Source of the DNA: Cavia porcellus
Lineage: Eukaryota; Chordata; Mammalia; Rodentia; Caviidae
DNA length: 64,000 nt
Reading direction: 5' to 3'
Assembly (NCBI RefSeq): GCF_034190915.1
Contig: NW_026947502.1
Location: 1,427,173-1,491,172 of the forward strand
The notes under the pieces are model-generated. The model saw nothing but the letters and a program-made list of their open reading frames with translations. It made no database searches and was not told where the DNA came from. The position numbers and the translations under genes were made by a program. Below, in pieces: positions 22,965-33,600 of this stretch (position 1 is its first letter; every line of letters starts with the position of its first letter).

Positions 22965-23220
22965 GTCATGGTTTATGTCAGTGGCTTCCAAGCCTCATGC
23001 AATTATGGACGTGACCAAATCTAACATTTGTGATTGGTTCGTTGTCTATCACTTGGATTGGTGGTGCCAGCATAAGATGTAATGGTGGGAAGAAGGTGTG
23101 TGTCTCTCTCTTGCCGGTTTCAGCTTGCCCATGAATGGCTGCCCCGCCACACTATGCTGCCTTGGAGCCAACTAACTATGGTAATGAGTAAAAAGTAACT
23201 AAGACAGCAGACGTTCCCAC
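22965..23220 (+). repeat. Possible MaLR-like LTR fragment
   Basis: Segments such as TCTCTCTTGCCGGTTTC followed by GCTGCCTTGGAGCCAACTAA resemble the layout of MaLR LTRs, including the one at 61.7 kb. Ends cannot be set. Confidence 0.35.
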
Positions 23221-23307
23221 AGCACTAGTGCAACTGATCTGTGTAGGGAAGGTCAAGACCAAAGCTCCGGGGCCTCTGGGGGCCGCGTGTTAGGGGTACT
23301 TGGAACT

Positions 23308-23349
23308 GAGCTCAGGGTTTCACATGTTGAGCTCAGGGTTTCACATGTT
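23308..23349 (+). repeat. 21-bp tandem duplication
   Basis: A 21-bp unit starting GAGCTCAGGG and ending CACATGTT occurs twice in direct succession without mismatch. Confidence 0.85.
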
Positions 23350-23480
23350 CTGGACAGGTACTCTGGCACTGAACTGCATCTCAGTCCTTTATTTTGTCTT
23401 ACTTGATCCCTGCCTGGAATCACCCAAATCTTTGAGACACTTCCTGACAAATAGTAAAAGTACAGAAAATCAAAAGACAG

Positions 23481-23571
23481 GGGCTGGGGATTTAGCTCAG
23501 CAGCATAAGCACCTGCCTGGCAAGCACGAGGTCATGAGTTTGATCCCCAATACCAAAAAAAAAAAAAAAAA
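23481..23571 (+). repeat. Young ID-like SINE with perfect 15-bp target duplication
   Basis: Full head and poly(A). AAAATCAAAAGACAG stands at 23466-23480 and 23572-23586. Confidence 0.95.
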
Positions 23572-23702
23572 AAAATCAAAAGACAGGAACAAGCACCTAC
23601 GTAAGAGCGATTTGGGGCTGAGAAATAAGTTGTCTAGGAACAGTGTACATTTAAGTTCCAAAGTCTTAAAAGTGGAAATAATTCCTAAAATCCCCCCCCC
23701 TC

Positions 23703-23803
23703 TTTTTTTTGTCTGTTTCGTTTTTATCGGTACCAGGGATCGAACTCACGACTGCCTGCTTGTAAGGCAGGCACTTACGCCGCTGAGCTAAATCCCCAGC
23801 CCC
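23703..23803 (-). repeat. ID-like SINE
   Basis: T-rich start, GGTACCAGGGATCGAACTCA and GCTAAATCCCCAGCCCC. Close to the apparent consensus. Confidence 0.9.
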
Positions 23804-23839
23804 AAAATTCCCTTTTTAAAAGCACACTGATAATAATCT

Positions 23840-23896
23840 TTTTTTCTTTTTCTGGTACCAGGAATTGAACCTAAGGTCTTGAAAATCCCCAGCCCT
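23840..23896 (-). repeat. Internally deleted ID-like SINE
   Basis: GGTACCAGGAATTGAACC jumps directly to AATCCCCAGCCC; about 40 bp of the body is missing. Confidence 0.75.
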
Positions 23897-23965
23897 ATAA
23901 TTTTTTTCTTTTTTCTCCTTGAAATAAAATGGATTGGGGAAAAATATTTTTTTAATGTAGTGCTA

Positions 23966-24115
23966 GGGGCTGGGCATGGTGGTGCTCACCTGTACTCCCA
24001 GCACTTGGGAGGCTTAGACAAGAGAATTGCTCTGAGGTCAAGGCCAGCCTGGGTTACATAGTGAGTTTGAGACTGCCCTGAACTACGTGGCAAGATCCTG
24101 CCTCAAAGAAAGAAA
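23966..24115 (+). repeat. B1 SINE
   Basis: GGGCATGGTGGTGCTCACCT head, CTTGGGAGGCTTAGACAAG and an A-rich end. Confidence 0.8.
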
Positions 24116-24589
24116 AGAAAAAGAAGAGTGGGTTAGGGGTGAGCCCTAGCCTTGTGGGAATGCTCCACATATCCAGACCTGGCTGGACTTTAAATACTGT
24201 TTTTTGTGGTATTAGTGGCTAAAGTCAGGATCTGCAGTGGCAAGCAGAAACGTGAAACAATAGCCAGGACCTGGAGGCAGGTTTGTTACAGCAATGAGCG
24301 CCGATCAGGGTCACTCCCAGAATGTCGGGCCTGATCTCGGGTGGTCGGGGGCTTTTATAAGATGAGCAAGCAGGAAGTGCAGAGGCGGAATGCTTGTTAG
24401 CTGGGGACAGTTTACACAATGTGCGTCACAGTGAGCAGCTATGTGTCACAGTGACAAGTCGTTTTAAGAGACAGAAGCACTAGAACTGGAACCCAAGCTG
24501 TTACTTGGGTATACGGAGAAACTGTTCACTGGCTGAGGGGGCCATTTTCTGTTACAGACTTTTGCACTGAGCTACATCTCCCCGCCTTT

Positions 24590-24690
24590 GTTTTGAGACA
24601 GGCTAAAGTGCCCAGGTTGGACAACTTGTAATGCTTCTGACTCAGCCTCCCAGAACGATATAATTATGGCCATGCACCCCCACGCTGAGA
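24590..24690 (-). repeat. B1 SINE
   Basis: TTTTGAGACAGGCT opening and GACTCAGCCTCCCAGAAC; decayed. Confidence 0.6.
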
Positions 24691-24839
24691 ATATTTTAAA
24701 AACCTAAAGCAGAAGCTGGGAGAGGTGAATGTCAGTTGTAGAGTATCTGTCTTGTATGTGAGAGGCCCTGCATTAAAGGCAAATGCTAAAGCAAGTATTT
24801 CTCTTAATTCCCTTCTCCCCACCAAAAACTCCTATTATT

Positions 24840-24925
24840 ATCATTATTATTTTTACCAGGAATCAAACTCATGACCTCAAGCTTGCTAGGCAGGCATTGT
24901 GCTGCTGAACTATATCCCCAGCCCC
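24840..24925 (-). repeat. ID-like SINE
   Basis: ACCAGGAATCAAACTCATGA and a TATATCCCCAGCCCC end. Confidence 0.8.
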
Positions 24926-25227
24926 TAAAAATCCCTATTAAAATGGATAGCAGACATATGGTGGCCACTGGCTGTATTAGTGGAAATGTTTAGCTCTACA
25001 CAATCTGAGCCTCTGTGGAGGTTTTATGTGTGCAGGTGCTTGTCTCAGAAGGTTTGAGGATCTTTCCTGGCCCAAAAGAATCGGTCACACTCACTAGAGA
25101 ACAAGGGGAAACACAGAAAAGTGTGCCAAACAAAAACCCCCATAATCCTATCATATAGACATACAAACCTACCAGCAATATTCTAGTTGTTTATTTTTGG
25201 TCTTTCTTCCCCTAATGATAGAAAAAA

Positions 25228-25318
25228 AAATATATATGGTATAAATAATTACAGAATTATTTAACCATATATATATATGGTTAACCATATATATATGGTT
25301 AAATAATTACAGAATTTG
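25228..25318. repeat. AT-rich palindromic tandem repeat
   Basis: The direct repeat AAATAATTACAGAATT (25243-25258 and 25301-25316) brackets two perfect palindromes, one of 20 bp (25263-25282) and one of 18 bp (25283-25300), both of the form AACC(AT)nGGTT. Each could extrude a hairpin. Confidence 0.85.
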
Positions 25319-25376
25319 TGATTTTTTTATTGAATTAAATAGCATTCAGTTCTTTCCCTTACCTTCATATGTTTTG

Positions 25377-25505
25377 TGTTTATTATTTATTTCTGAAACG
25401 AGGTCTTACTCTGCTACCTAGGCTGGCCTTGAACCCTGGGGCCACCAGGTTTTCTTGTATCAGCCTCCCCAGGAGCTGGGACTGTGGCATCTCCCACAGT
25501 CTGGC
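25377..25505 (-). repeat. B1 SINE
   Basis: GAGGTCTTACTCTG opening and CCTAGGCTGGCCTTGAACCC; decayed. Confidence 0.65.
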
Positions 25506-25899
25506 TTCTCTTTATACATTTTAATTGGCAGAGAGACCTTAGTAATGCAATTCATAATTCAGTGACTTTCAAAGTTTTCTTTTATATATTTATATTCAGT
25601 TATTTTGTATAACCCTATAAAAGTGATCACATTTTAAGCGATCATATCCCAGTTTTGATAACCGTGACTCTCAGCTTGCAATTCAGGTTTCCGGACTGCT
25701 CCATGGCTGTGCGGAGGGTCCTGCCCTGCACTGGCCACAGGTCATGGCCATCTGGCTCCATGAGCAAGGGACAGGGTCTATCACGGGGGCCATCAAAGGT
25801 CTGTGTGAGGGTCACTGGGGGAAGGCCTCTGCATACTTCATGGCTCCCTGACCCAACCTGTTCCTGTGGTCGTATAATGAAATGGATGTTGGTACCTGT

Positions 25900-26445
25900 G
25901 TTACAGGCAGCTGAGTTAGTTAGAAATATTAGAGGCGGTCAGACAGGGCTGGGCGCTCAAAAGGAGCCAGAGCAGAAGTCCACATACCTCACAGCCTTGG
26001 AAGAGACAATTACCTCGTGCTGTGGGCCAGATCTCAAGACAAAAGGTAAAGCAAATACAGCCACATGCCAAGGATCCACAGTCCGGATAGGTCTCTGTCA
26101 CCCTGAGGAAGCCAGGGTCAGCGTCCCACCCCCACAGGAAGGGTCACTGCTGCTAAGCATGGCAGCTCTCTACGTGACTTGCTCCCCCATTTGTTCCTAA
26201 TTTAATCAATTTTACCTGAGCAAGTAATCTTACTGGTCGATCACAGTTCTGTCCTGCCTATCCCCACCTCAAGCATTCCCATTTTCCCCATCTTTGACTC
26301 ATCTAACCTCATGATTTTACTCTATAAAAGTCCCTAAAAAGACAGTCTTTGGCAACTCACCAGGACCCCTTCTCACACTTTCTTTCTCTCAATAAATATA
26401 TTCTACCCTTAACCTCTGTTGTTCCTAAAATTCATTCTTTCATTT
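25900..26445 (+). repeat. Probable solo LTR with TATA box and poly(A) signal
   Basis: TATAAAA at 26323-26329 is followed about 70 bp later by AATAAA at 26391-26396 and a T-rich end, the U3-R-U5 spacing of a gamma-type LTR. Exact ends and target duplication were not found. A 181-codon open frame (25655-26200) crosses it and resembles nothing known. Confidence 0.45.
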
Positions 26446-26661
26446 TAGAGAACATGAACTCGTACTGGATGTACAGTTTCATTCTGCTATATCACCTGGA
26501 CCTGGAAAGAGGGTGCTGCCTTCCAGCCTTTGCAGCTGGGTCTCTTTGGAAACCAAAACCAGGGCCAGCCCCTCCCAAAGGCTCTGCAGGCTTCCTGTGC
26601 AGAGCCAGGTTCCACTTCACTTGGCTTCTCTGCCCCAAAGCACCAATTTCTTTCTTTCTCC

Positions 26662-26792
26662 TTTCTTTTTTTCCTGTTCCTTGGAGGCGAGGTCTTGCTA
26701 TGTAGCCCAAGCTGGTCTCGAACTCACATTGATCCTCCTGTCTCAGCTTCCTGAGTGTTGGAATTACAGGCGTGCGGCACCCACGCCTGCCC
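26662..26792 (-). repeat. B1 SINE
   Basis: GAGGTCTTGCTATGTAGCCC and GAATTACAGGCGTGCGGC. Confidence 0.8.
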
Positions 26793-26919
26793 TCTTCACC
26801 TCTTTTCTTTCTGTCTTTTGTAAATGTCTCTCTCAGCATTGACATAGATTTCATGAGAATATCTTGGCAGTTTGGATGGTAGGTGACTGTCCAATCTTAT
26901 AAGGGAGCCGCTCAGGCCA

Positions 26920-27363
26920 AGACCAGGTCTTCTGCGTGGACCCTGCAGACGCAGCCGAGAAGACGGCGAGCGCCCCTTTGTGGCTGCGGAGAAGCGCCCA
27001 GCCGCACCGCAGCCCGGCCGCCGCCAGGGGCAACCGCCTGCCCAGCGCGGCCAGGAGTGCGGCCCTGCCCCCAAGGTGGCTTCTGGAAACTGCAACCTTG
27101 GGACGAAAACGCGAGCATTTAAGGTGCTGGATGACTTATGTTCGGGCCTGGGGTGGGGCAAGGTCGTTTAGGCTGGGCTGGCCTTCACAGAGGCCAGGTG
27201 CTGCGCCCGCGGATGGCAGCGCCACGGCGGGAGCTGGACTCTATGCTACACTCCCAGGCTCCCCAGGCCGCCTGCGCCCTGCGACCCCTGCTGCGACCCT
27301 GTGCAATGCATCTTCAGCCGGCCTGCGCGGCAGTCCGAGTTCTTCCCTTCAGGGCCTTATATG
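26920..27363 (+). promoter_or_regulatory. Orphan CpG island with donor-like site
   Basis: About 400 bp of GC- and CpG-rich DNA in AT-rich, SINE-rich spacer between LTC4S and MAML1. It includes several GCGC and CCGC clusters and ends at ATG|GTAAGGC (GT at 27364), a good splice donor on the plus strand. No protein family is recognisable in any frame. It could be the promoter and first exon of a non-coding transcript, or a distal enhancer. Confidence 0.45.
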
Positions 27364-28539
27364 GTAAGGCTGTGAACGGAACATTCCTTCCTATTTGTCA
27401 CAAATGTTTTCCACTCTTAGTGGAATCCAGCTTTTTTTTTTCTTTCAGGACTAGGGATTGAACCTAGCGCCTTCATGAGCAGTGCTATTACATTCCCATG
27501 TTTTTTTAAATTGTCCTATCTGTATCTTGAAACAGAGTCTTGCTAAGTCAGTTGCCTGGCGTGGGTTCGAGCTTGTGATCCTTTTGCCTCCTCCTGCTGG
27601 AGTTCTGGGAGGTAGGTGCAAGCTCCATGCCCAGCGTACTCTAACATTTCTTGAGCTCTTTTTTTGGCAGTTCTGGGGATAAGTTGCTGAAGTGCCCAGC
27701 ATGGGCTCGAACCCATGACTGCCTGCTTCAGCTGCCCACCGTGCTGGGTCAGTCAGGGAGGTGCTCCTCCTGCCCTCCCCGCCGGCTGCATCCCCTCGGA
27801 ACACAGACTGCTTCGAAGGGCTCAGGCACAGAGGCCAAGGCTCCTGATGGACCAGCCCGGCCCAGCGGCCCCCTCTCTGGCAGTTTGGGTCCACTGGAGT
27901 ACACTGCGTTCGGGACCGCGGCCCAAAGGGGAACTAAGTACTCAGAAGCGCGCCAAGGCACAGCAGTTTGAAAACATCAAACTTAGAGTACCCTGGCGCA
28001 AGAGAGAAGCAAAGTACAAAACGAACAGCTTCCGTGAGTTGAGGACGTGGACAGGAGCACACAGCCCACGGCGCTGCGCTGTCTCCTTCTCCTGGACAGA
28101 GAGGCAGAGGGTGATGTGACCTCGGACTGCAGTGGATATTCATGCTGTCTGAGGAGCCGGTTGGGATTCTGTGTGCAGACAGGAAGGGGAGTTGCAGTTA
28201 GGGCCGAGGGAGCAGCAGGAAGCAGGCGTCCCGCTTTGGCCTCCTCCACGTCAGCCCACCGCCATCACGGTGCAGGAATTTATTCTAGGGCAAGAGCCTT
28301 TCACAGACCACTCAGGACCCCCAAGTGCAGCACCCGTGGGGGCAGGCACTGACCCCCCGGCCCGGGTCTGGGGATGCTAGCTCCGGTTTGGTCTCAGTCA
28401 TTGCACACAGAAGGCAAAGTCTTAACCAACCCAGCCCGGAACCATGCACAGCGAGACATTAGAATTCAGTCCCCAGGAAACCAAGACGACAAACTCCCTG
28501 GCCGGCCAGCCCTACCACAATGCAAACACACAGGCAGTT
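27364..28539. other. Spacer between the orphan CpG island and the MAML1 3' end
   Basis: 27430-27700 holds decayed SINE pieces (an ID-like fragment with the reversed motif GGGATTGAACC). 27700-28540 is unique and moderately GC-rich; no exon or RNA gene is recognisable. Confidence 0.5.
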
Positions 28540-30607
28540 TCCGTACTAGCAAAATACTTTTATTATTTTTATAATGATGAAACAAGGAAAGTAAAAGGCT
28601 TCTTTTTGGTGTATACCAGAGTTAAGGGAAGTGGAATAAAGGGATTAATAGGACTTTTATGCACTTCTGATGACCATAAAAACTTAACAATACTAATTGT
28701 TTGCCATAAAACTTATAGCTCCCCAAAAACAGATATATAAAGGATCATAGTTTTAAAATCTATAAAAGTAAAAAATATACAGTTGGCAGCTCTAACGTTT
28801 ATTCCATCTTCAATATAAAACTGTAAACATTTATTTACACAAAGCACGTGTGTGTAAGGAAAGTCCAAGCACCCTTTTCTTCTGAGGCGAGGCTCCAGGA
28901 AGATGGGGATGTGCAGGCAGCAGTCACCTCCCGACACCCTGAAGCCAGGTTCATAAATAAAGCGGCAGCGGCAGCTCCCGGGGGGACAGGACGGAGAATC
29001 ACATTTTATTGCTATGACACTGCAGCGAGGGAGAAGCCTGCTGTCTGCCTCCCTGGGCAGCCTGGACTTGGGTGGTGAGTGCCCTGCACAGAGGCGGGAT
29101 GGTGGTCTGGGACATGGGAGAGGATGAAGGTCCAGAGCTGGCCTGGGCCTGGCTTCTGGAAGAAACCTGCAGAAGTCACCCTCTGCCCGAGCCAGGGCAC
29201 CTACTCTGATGGGGAAGTCTCCTCTGCCTTTGAGAGCTGGGCTGAGGATAAGGGGAGGTGGCCATGCGTCACTGGTGGTGGCAAATGGCTCTGAAACAAG
29301 AATCTGAGGGTCCAAGGAGCCTTGGCAAAAAAAGGCACTGCTGGTGCAAACTAATGGCCAAAGTGACCCAGGCCGTCGCGAGCTCCAGAATGATCCACTA
29401 GGTGGCTCAGGGAGGTGGACAGGCTCTCTCCAGGGGGCTCCTCCCCTGCACTGTCCCCACTGCCCACCTCGCTTCCATGTGGCGCAGGCTGTCATCCCAC
29501 AGACAGCCCCCACCACGGAGCGAAGCTCATTGAGAGACCTTCAAGGAGGCCTGCGGGATCTTCAGAGAGGATGTGTTAGTGTTATAAAGCAATCTTTAAA
29601 AGTGCAAGTCCTCTACAGTGGGAGGAGAAGTTGGCAAACAAGTAGAATCCCCTCCCCTGGGCTGCCTGCAGCCTCCCCCCAAACCCTGACCATGAGACGG
29701 TTCCAGGGAATTTTACCACCTGCCCTTCCTCCCTTGGATGCACTACATGGCTGCTTCCCACTGGGGCGGGAGGGAGGAACCCAGGATGGGCTGAGGACAG
29801 AGTGTGTGCACAACTTCCTTCCACTCCGGCCTATCAACACAAGCCAGCGGAGAAGCTGCAGAAGGCAGGAGCCCCAACAGAGGACAACACCGGACCCCAA
29901 ATCTCCACCTGCAGCCTGGGTTTTGGCGTGTTCCAGAGGGACACTGGGGAAGAGCATCCTCCGGGAGCAGGAAGGCCTGCCAGAATGACCCTGTCCGGGT
30001 CACAGACCCGCAGCCTCCCAGCTTCCTGTCCTTTTGGCATCTGTACTAACAGGAACAACTTTCCGGCCATCCTCCTCCCCTGAGTGCCCCCAGAACAGGA
30101 AGACAAAGGCTCTTCACTGGGAGGAAACTTGAGGTTCCAATGCCACTTAGTCACTTTAAACCATCACCTATGCTAATCTGTGTAAAATTTAAAAAAAAAC
30201 TTTTTTCTATGCTACAAATTACAAATAATTCCACTATTTAAAGTTTCAACAAAAACCTGGGGAGTCTGCTGGTGGCACAGGTGTCCACAGCCTGACACCA
30301 TGGGCCTTCCCACTGCTCCTGCTGGGTGTTTGGTCAGCTGGGTGAGGGACCAGGTCAGAATCCTGTTCTGCAGTCCCAATACCAGATGGTGACACCAGCA
30401 CACGGTCCAGGGCCTGGGCCAGCCCAATGGACTGAACCTGCTGGCCCAGGAGTCCCCCAGACCCGGACCAGCCGGGCTAGAGTGGCAGCCTGGGTTCTGC
30501 TTGCCCAGCTGCCTGGGCCACAGGCTTTTGGTCCAAAGTAGTTATTCTTTCTTGAATCTGAGAACAGGAAAGGACAGTTGAGTAGGGAGGCTGCCACAAA
30601 CCCTCCA
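28540..30607 (-). other. MAML1: 3'UTR and poly(A) site of MAML1
   Basis: After the stop (30610-30608) about 2.05 kb of unique sequence without inserted SINEs runs to an AATAAA on the minus strand at 28564-28559. The terminal 300 bp are AT-rich. Length and lack of repeats suit the long mammalian MAML1 3'UTR. Further TTTATT motifs (for example near 28830 and 29003) could serve as alternative minus-strand signals. Confidence 0.75.
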
Positions 30608-33600
30608 CTACTGAGAACCTAAAAAGTCATCCAACTCATTTATCCACTCCTCAGAAGTCCTGTTCTTCAGCAGGGAGTCGATCAGGTCATTGTGTCCGGC
30701 TACGTTGGCCAGCCCGCTGCCACCTGGCTGTCCACTGTAGGCGAAGGGCAGCTCCTGGCCTGCGGTCCGCACAGGGTAGCCCTGGGCACAATGTAGCCCT
30801 GCACGGTTGCCCATCTGTGAGGTGGGGCATTGGCTGAAGGCCCCCAGCTCCGGCCCCGAGGGGCTCAAGCCAGACAAGGCCGGCTGCGGGGCTGGCGAGG
30901 GAGGCACAGGGGCAGGGGCACTGGTCCTCTGTTGTGTGCTCCCCGGGGGCAGCATGGCCCCTGCTGTAGCAGCTGTGCTCAGGGGAGCCATGGGCCGGCT
31001 GGGCATCACTGGGGAGAACTGCGGGCTGGACATCTTCAGGTGCGCCTGTTGCATGTGGAAGGAGGAGGCAGCTGTGAAGGGACTTGCGCTGCCGCTGCTT
31101 GGTGCCTGGCTGTTCAGGCTGGGCATTCCCTGATGTTGCCATGAGGCGCTCTGGGCTCCAACGGCTGCAGACACCCTGGGGACAGGTGGCTTGCTCAGGC
31201 CAGAGGTCAGAGTTCCCTTGTGCTGCTGGGACAGGGAGTTCTGTCCATAGGCAGTTGGCGCTGTGGCGCCCTGGCCCCCACCCAGCGGCCTGGGCATGTG
31301 CGCATGTCCATTGGTGGCCTGCGGCGGGGGCGGCGCAGCCATCTGGGTCAGGCCCGAGGCCAGGCCATAGAGGCTGCTCTGAGGCAGGCCCTGGGGACTG
31401 GGGAACTGGGCCACGCCCCGGTCTTGTGGGCCTGAATTTGAGGGGAGCGAGGAAACTGAGGTGTGTCCAGGGCCCATTGACATCAGGTTCCCAGCCTGAG
31501 GGAACACTCGAGGACAGCTGGTGCTGGATGGACCCAGGTTGTTCATGCCAGACATAGTGGCTGCAGGTCCTGGAAGACAGGAGAGCCGTCAGTCCCAGCC
31601 CCCGCGGACAGCGGGGCAAGGGAGGAGTGCCTGGGTGGGGAAAGTGCAGAGAGGAGCCCAGGGCTGCTGGCTGCAGTCTCCCCAGGGCAGCGGTCAGGTC
31701 TAGGCTATGGTGGACCCGGGAGAGAGCTGACGGGCTATCCATCTGCTATCCACCCTAGATCCTGAGCACTTCGTGATAAGCCATCTCAGCCTCTGTCCTG
31801 GGGAAGTGTGATTCAGCCTGAGGGCTCGGTGCCCAGAAAGTGTGGGGAAGACTTTAGAGAGGAGGCGACATACACTGGGTGTAAAAGCGTAAGGGCCGAG
31901 CAACACAGCAGCTTAGAGAAGAAGCCAGACACAGTGAAGAGGGCAGTCAGACCCAGAGCTGTGGAGGCAGCCTGCGGGCTGGGAGGCCAGCAGGGCCTGC
32001 ACATGGCCGGGGCAGGCAAGATGGCCAAGTCAAGGCCACAGTGCTGTGCAGAGGGGTGCGGAGGGAGGAGCCCTCAGGGGTAAAGAACACAAACAGTTCT
32101 CTAGCATCACTGCTTATGCCATGAAAAAATGGTGAGGGAGGGTGCAGGCTGGGATGAACTGGGCAGGTACCCAAGAAACACCGCACTGGGGAGATGGCAG
32201 GCGAGGCCCTTGTTCTCAGGGAACGTGCTAGCCAGGGCTTCTGGCCTAGGCCAAGGCAATAGGGTGACACCATTAACCGAGATGGCTCTTCTGGATAGGA
32301 CAGTCATTATTCGGGTCACCCAAGACTCAGTACTTGGTCTTTCCTCTTCTCCTCCATTAGCACTCAAGGCAGAATGGGCTGAGAGCTGGGTGTGGTTGCA
32401 CACATCCGTCACCCCAGCACTTGAGAGGCTGAGGCAGGAGGAGTTCTCTGAGTTCAAGGCCAGCCTGGGCTACATAGTGAGTTTGTCAGCCTGAACTATA
32501 TAGTGAGACCCTAATAACACTAAACAACCCTGATCCTCCCCAGCAAAAAAATAAAGGTTCTTTTACTGATTGAGACAAGGTCTCTTTATGTAGTTCAGGC
32601 TGGCCTCAAACTTGGGATACTTCTCCTGCCTCAGCCTCCCAAGTATTGGAATTACAGGTGTTCAACTGCCATGCCTGGCTTAAGGGGGTTTTTTTTGGTA
32701 TCAGGGATCGAACTCATGACTGTGAGTTTGCAAGGCAGCCACTTATGCCGCTGAGCTAAATCCGTGACCTTGGCTTTAGTTTTTGAGAAAGGTCTTGCTA
32801 TGTTTCCCAAACTGGTCTCAAATTCCTAGCCTCAAGCAATCCTGCCTCAGCCCCCAGTAGCTGAGATTACTGGTGTGCACCACAGTACCAGGCTAGTGGG
32901 TTTGTTTTTGATTATTTTGGTACTGGGGATTTAACCCACAGCCTTCAGACTGGGTAACATCCTCAGACTTTTTTTTTTTTTTAACTGTTTAAAGGTACCG
33001 GGGATCAAACTCACAACCGCCTGCTTGCAAGGCAGGTGCTTATGCCGCTGAGCTAAATCCCCAGCCCCCCTCAGACCTTTTTGATCTTGAGATCTGGTCT
33101 CACTAACTTGTCTAGGCTGGCTTCAAATTTAAAATCTTCCTGCCTCAGTCTTGGAGTGCTGGTATCACAGGTGTGCACGACACTCAGTTGAGAGATTTTT
33201 TTTGGAAAAGTCACAAAAGACCAACCAAGAAACTTTAAGAATTAGAGAAACTATTTCCTATTAGTAAAATATCCTTCAACCAGAAATTATAAATTACTTT
33301 GCCTCAAAGGACTGCACAGCCAAGCACTGGTAGCAGTGTGCCGGGACAGTATTCGCCCGGCTCTATAGGAAGCCCAGGTTCCTCCAGCAGACTTGGGCTT
33401 TTCCCAGCACCTAAATCCCCGCCGTACCCAGTGGAGCAACAGGGAGCAGAACTTCACCACCACTGACTGGGTGGGGAACCACCCAGGGACCCTTCTCGAC
33501 TCTCCCTGACAAGAAGAGCAACTCTCTCCGTTGTGGATAAACTTGGCCCTGTCTCCATGTATTGATCTGTACAGAGGTGGCTAGACCCTGTCTTTGTCCC

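Larger units (their letters stand above)
22740..25890. other. Repeat-rich spacer right of the provirus
   Basis: Contains the possible MaLR fragment, the 21-bp tandem, ID elements at 23.48, 23.70, 23.84 and 24.84 kb, B1 copies at 23.97, 24.59 and 25.38 kb and the AT palindromes. 24180-24580 has an LTR-like look (GCTTTTATAAG near 24350) but no definable ends. No gene seen. Confidence 0.6.
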
